NCBI RefSeq assembly: GCF_000220395.1
Contig: NW_004087746.1
Location: 62,001 to 126,000 of the forward strand
Direction: 5' to 3'
DNA from: Ichthyophthirius multifiliis
Lineage: Eukaryota > Ciliophora > Oligohymenophorea > Hymenostomatida
DNA: 64,000 bases
A program made the position numbers and the translations under genes. Below the pieces are notes generated by a model. It did no database searches and was not told the origin of the DNA. It saw only the letters and a list, made by a program, of their open reading frames with translations. Shown piece by piece: positions 62,106 through 64,000 of the stretch (position 1 is the first letter of the stretch; each line of letters begins with the position of its first letter).

Positions 62106-64000
62106 TCATTTTTTATTTAAATTTACTAATTTTTAAGTAGAAATCTATAATTTATTTAATTTTTTATTTTTTTTAACAAAATCTAATGCATTAATTGCAT
62201 CTTCTTGAATTTTTTTTTAAATAATAATTTAATTTAATAACTCTGAAACTTTAATAAAAAAATTAGTTTTATATAAACTAAGTAAATCTTAAAAACTTTT
62301 TAACATTTCAATAACATATCCTAAAGGCATAGAGCTTTATTCATTAATTTTATCTTTCTCAGAAGTTTATTTATTTTTAATATTATCAATATTAATCTTA
62401 AACTTTCTCTAATTAATATCAGAATTTTATTTATTATATAATTAAGAAAATATTCCGCCATCATTTTTGTTAGATTATTCAATTTCACTTTCTCCTATAT
62501 ATGAAAGAACCAAGATCATGACTTTTTTACTATAAACTTTCATACCGCTAGTATATGTAGGGAAAGTGTTTTTTAATAATTTTTAAGTTTCAGAAATTGT
62601 TTTATCTTCTTCATCATTAATATCAAACAATGTAAATAAATTACTTTTTTAAATAAAAATTCAAATAAATATATATTAATATATTTATTTATTTATATAT
62701 ATATATTATTATTACAATATATGATGATTAGGATTTAGACTAAGGAATCTAAGTTTTTTATCTATACAACTTGCACATAATTTAAAAGATTAATAAAATT
62801 AGACCAGTAATTATTACATAATACGATTTTTAGGTTTTAGGAAAAAATCTCTTGAAATATAAATATCTTTATCTTTTTTAAATACTTTATCGTAATAATT
62901 CCATGGACCATTGCCTAATAGACACGGTTATGTTTCATTATTTTTTTGTTTTAGACAAAACCAATTTTCAGCAGAATCTTGAAAAATAAATTTCATAAAA
63001 CTTCCTTTTTAAAAAATAACATCACTTACAGATTTTTCAATACTAAGAATAAGTTTGAAAAATACTTAATTCGGAATTGTTTTATGTCTAAGTAATTTGG
63101 ATAAATTATAAAGAAGAAATCCTTCATATCTTAAAATAGGAGATACATTTACATTGTGGAATACATTAAAAAAAGTTCCATAGCAATCTTAAAAATAATC
63201 AATTTCAAGTTTTTTAATTATCTCCATATTCGAATCTTATAATAAAGCTTTTTTCATAATATAATTTTGATGCAAATTAGCTTTACCTAAATTCGCATAT
63301 TCATTTTTTTCTTAAGAAATTTTTTAATTTTTTAGCTCATTATCTTATTCATCATCTAGCATGTCGTCCTGTAATTATTTTGTGTAATTTTTTATTGCTT
63401 ACTCATCATCTGAGTCTATTAAATCTACTGTGAAATCTATATCAGGAACGTCTTTTTATTATCTATTTTAGTTTTGGGAATTTATAAAATATTTCAAAGG
63501 TCTTATTTTTTGTTTTAATTATTGTATTTCATAGTTTTTTATTTTTATTATATCTTATCTATTTTTTTTTTCTTTTTCTTATGATTTATTTGAATCGAAA
63601 GAATATTCCCCATAATTATTTGATAATTCATCTTTTGATTTCGATTTGGAATTCGTGTTTGATTTTTTTTCGTTTATTCTTAAGATTATTTCTTCGTCTA
63701 TATTAGGGCCATTTAAATAAGATTTCATTTTATTATTTTCTTAATAAACTATATCTTATACTTATTTAGTTTCTTTAATATTATTGTTTTGTTCTTTTTC
63801 ATTATTTTCTTATATAATACTGGGAATTGATTTTTAAAACCCTTCTTCTAATTAATATTATTTTTCATGTTTTTCGTTTATTAATTATTAGTTTTTGTTT
63901 TTTAGTTCTTTTTATTTTTAATATTCCTCAAATTCATTAATTTCTTCAATTTCTGAATAAATTTATTTAATAAAAAATTATTTATTATTATTTAATTATA
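62106..64000 (-). CDS. C-terminal part of a large protein sharing a module with the two-pore channel tail (partial)
   Basis: Minus-strand gene whose start lies beyond the right edge. The visible part begins in a Lys/Ser/Asn-rich low-complexity region (NGPNIDEEIILRINEKKS, KSKDELSNNYGEYSFD), then becomes globular from about 63.35 kb: EIIKKLEIDYFQDCYGTFFN, IPNQVFFKLILSIEKSVSDV, SFMKFIFQDSAENWFCLK and LGNGPWNYYDKVFKKDKDIY. After an intron at about 62645-62720 it ends with MKVYSKKVMILVLSYIGE and a helical tail, TGA complement 62106-62108. The segments from YF..YG to GPW.%Y match, in order and spacing, the C-terminal module of the two-pore-type channel at 31.6-32.8 kb. The product may therefore be a second channel or another protein with the same regulatory module. 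Function unknown. Confidence 0.7.

Noticed and set aside
1-64000. tRNA or rRNA genes and snoRNA-like hairpins
   Set aside because: No G+C-rich cloverleaf with a GGTTCGA-type T loop or any rRNA-like stretch was found by eye; a covariance-model scan would be needed to exclude small RNAs.
1-64000. Transposons, virus-like elements and CRISPR arrays
   Set aside because: No reverse transcriptase, integrase, transposase or capsid-like protein, no long terminal or inverted repeats, and no spaced direct repeats were recognised.

Overview
The window looks like macronuclear-type DNA of an oligohymenophorean ciliate. It is extremely A+T-rich (by eye about 85% overall, higher between genes). In every recognisable gene TAA and TAG are read through as glutamine, and TGA is the only terminator. 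Conserved proteins (PP2A scaffold, bystin, Arp2, centrin, uS17, ACOT9-type thioesterase) translate correctly only with this code. Introns are mostly 30-110 bp, GT..AG and very T/A-rich. An Ichthyophthirius-like genome fits the base composition best, but the species is an inference.

Layout, left to right: PP2A A subunit (+), a giant PAS membrane protein (+), bystin (-), a decayed CFAP58-like fragment (+), a small unknown gene (+), a gap with possible relics, a coiled-coil gene (-), an unclear membrane protein (-), a protein with two AMPK-type glycogen-binding modules plus kelch repeats (+), a kinesin-like gene whose nucleotide-binding motifs are all degenerate (-), a longin R-SNARE (+), a cN-III-type 5'-nucleotidase (+), a Gln/Asn-rich unknown (+), a tyrosine phosphatase (+), ribosomal protein uS17/S11 (+), a two-pore-type cation channel with a long tail (-), and a PIAS-type SUMO ligase (-). 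A 2.9 kb ultra-AT gap follows, then a canonical kinesin-8-like motor (-), a C2H2 zinc-finger gene (+), centrin (+), thioesterase (+), a possible coiled-coil relic (+), an SCP/NIF-type phosphatase (+), Arp2 (-), a DHHC acyltransferase (-), a UBR-box/RING E3 (+), and a partial gene (-) running off the right edge.

There is no operon logic: genes lie on both strands with gaps of about 130-700 bp and independent introns. Several themes recur: cytoskeleton and cilia (two kinesins, centrin, Arp2, CFAP58 relic), membrane trafficking (SNARE, DHHC, two-pore channel), and regulated modification or proteolysis (PP2A, PTP, CTD-type phosphatase, PIAS, UBR).

The best leads are: (1) the kinesin-like protein lacking canonical Walker A, switch I and switch II residues, in the same window as a canonical kinesin; (2) a roughly 250-300 residue module at the C-terminus of the two-pore channel that recurs in the gene at the right edge; (3) unusual selectivity-filter sequences in that channel; (4) an R-SNARE with Asn in place of the central Arg.

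I saw no tRNA or rRNA gene, CRISPR array, transposon or virus-like element. All exon boundaries are by-eye estimates. Because TGA is the only stop, random open frames of 100-170 codons are common here, so ORF length alone was not accepted as evidence.
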